Source: Nautiliaceae bacterium (lineage in GTDB: Bacteria > Campylobacterota > Campylobacteria > Campylobacterales > Nautiliaceae). Taken from it: a stretch of DNA of 5,042 nucleotides. A model generated the notes under the pieces. The model searched no databases. It saw only the letters and a list, made by a program, of their open reading frames with translations, and was not told the origin of the DNA. The DNA lies in contig JAMOSM010000155.1 of assembly GCA_027063075.1 (NCBI GenBank), positions 1 to 5,042 of the forward strand, in the 5' to 3' direction. Positions 5,016 to 5,042 of this stretch are shown piece by piece. A program made the position numbers and the translations under genes. The first letter of the stretch is position 1. Each line of letters begins with the position of its first letter.

Positions 5016-5042
5016 TAAAGGCGGTTGGGTTTTTAATTTCTA
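4988..5042 (+). CDS. Start of a further gene, cut by window end
   Basis: The frame is open from ATG 4988 to the end of the window, showing 18 residues (MLLQVRLEVIKAVGFLIS). The start is chosen because AGGAGG sits 6 bases upstream. It overlaps the 43-residue gene by 28 bases in another frame. GTG 5012, which overlaps the preceding stop as GTGA, is the alternative start but has a weaker ribosome binding site. The visible end (VIKAVGFLIS) turns hydrophobic, so a membrane helix may be starting. The product cannot be named from this much sequence. Confidence 0.5.
   Translation, partial: MLLQVRLEVIKAVGFLIS

Overview
This is a very AT-rich bacterial window in which every gene lies on the + strand, tightly packed with short gaps or small overlaps. 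It looks like a member of Campylobacterota (Epsilonproteobacteria), possibly a Nautiliales-type organism. The reasons are the base composition, the T-rich promoters without a recognisable -35 hexamer, and a HAMP-less sensor kinase with an ATHEMNTPLS-type H box, which is familiar from that phylum. This placement rests on style and family resemblance; no search was run.

Region 1 (1-1926) is a translationally packed run: the 3' part of moaA (radical-SAM GTP 3',8-cyclase of molybdenum cofactor synthesis), a 66-residue acidic protein of unknown function, and a divergent Sir2-family NAD-dependent deacylase. The ribosome binding site of the unknown gene is made from the last two glycine codons of moaA. 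The sirtuin start overlaps the end of the unknown gene.

Region 2 (1927-2696) holds a small exported protein with two cysteines at the two ends of its mature chain. It overlaps by ATGA a gene for a gamma-glutamylcyclotransferase-like (AIG2/GGCT fold) protein that has no ribosome binding site of its own and is probably made by translational coupling.

Region 3 (2695-5042) is the most interesting part. It contains an OmpR-family response regulator, an overlapping membrane sensor histidine kinase that starts at TTG, and then a small exported protein with a probable OB-like beta fold, a 43-residue membrane protein ending in a Cys-Cys-Cys cluster, and the beginning of another gene. A 16-bp identical sequence occurs twice, once upstream of the regulator gene and once at the very end of the kinase gene, upstream of the exported-protein gene. 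Each copy is a tandem repeat, GTTTA-N6-GTTTA. The second copy is a perfect match to the enterobacterial PhoP-box pattern TGTTTA-N5-TGTTTA. Both copies sit exactly 11 bp upstream of a -10-like hexamer. This suggests that the regulator activates its own operon and, separately, the exported-protein operon next to it.

Between the second box and its gene is a 15-bp inverted repeat that would bury the Shine-Dalgarno sequence in any read-through transcript from the regulator-kinase operon. A transcript starting at the local promoter would lack the left arm. The two parts together could make expression of the exported protein depend on the local, regulated promoter. No tRNA, rRNA, CRISPR array, insertion sequence or convincing intrinsic terminator was seen, and no gene-free stretch exceeds 300 bases.
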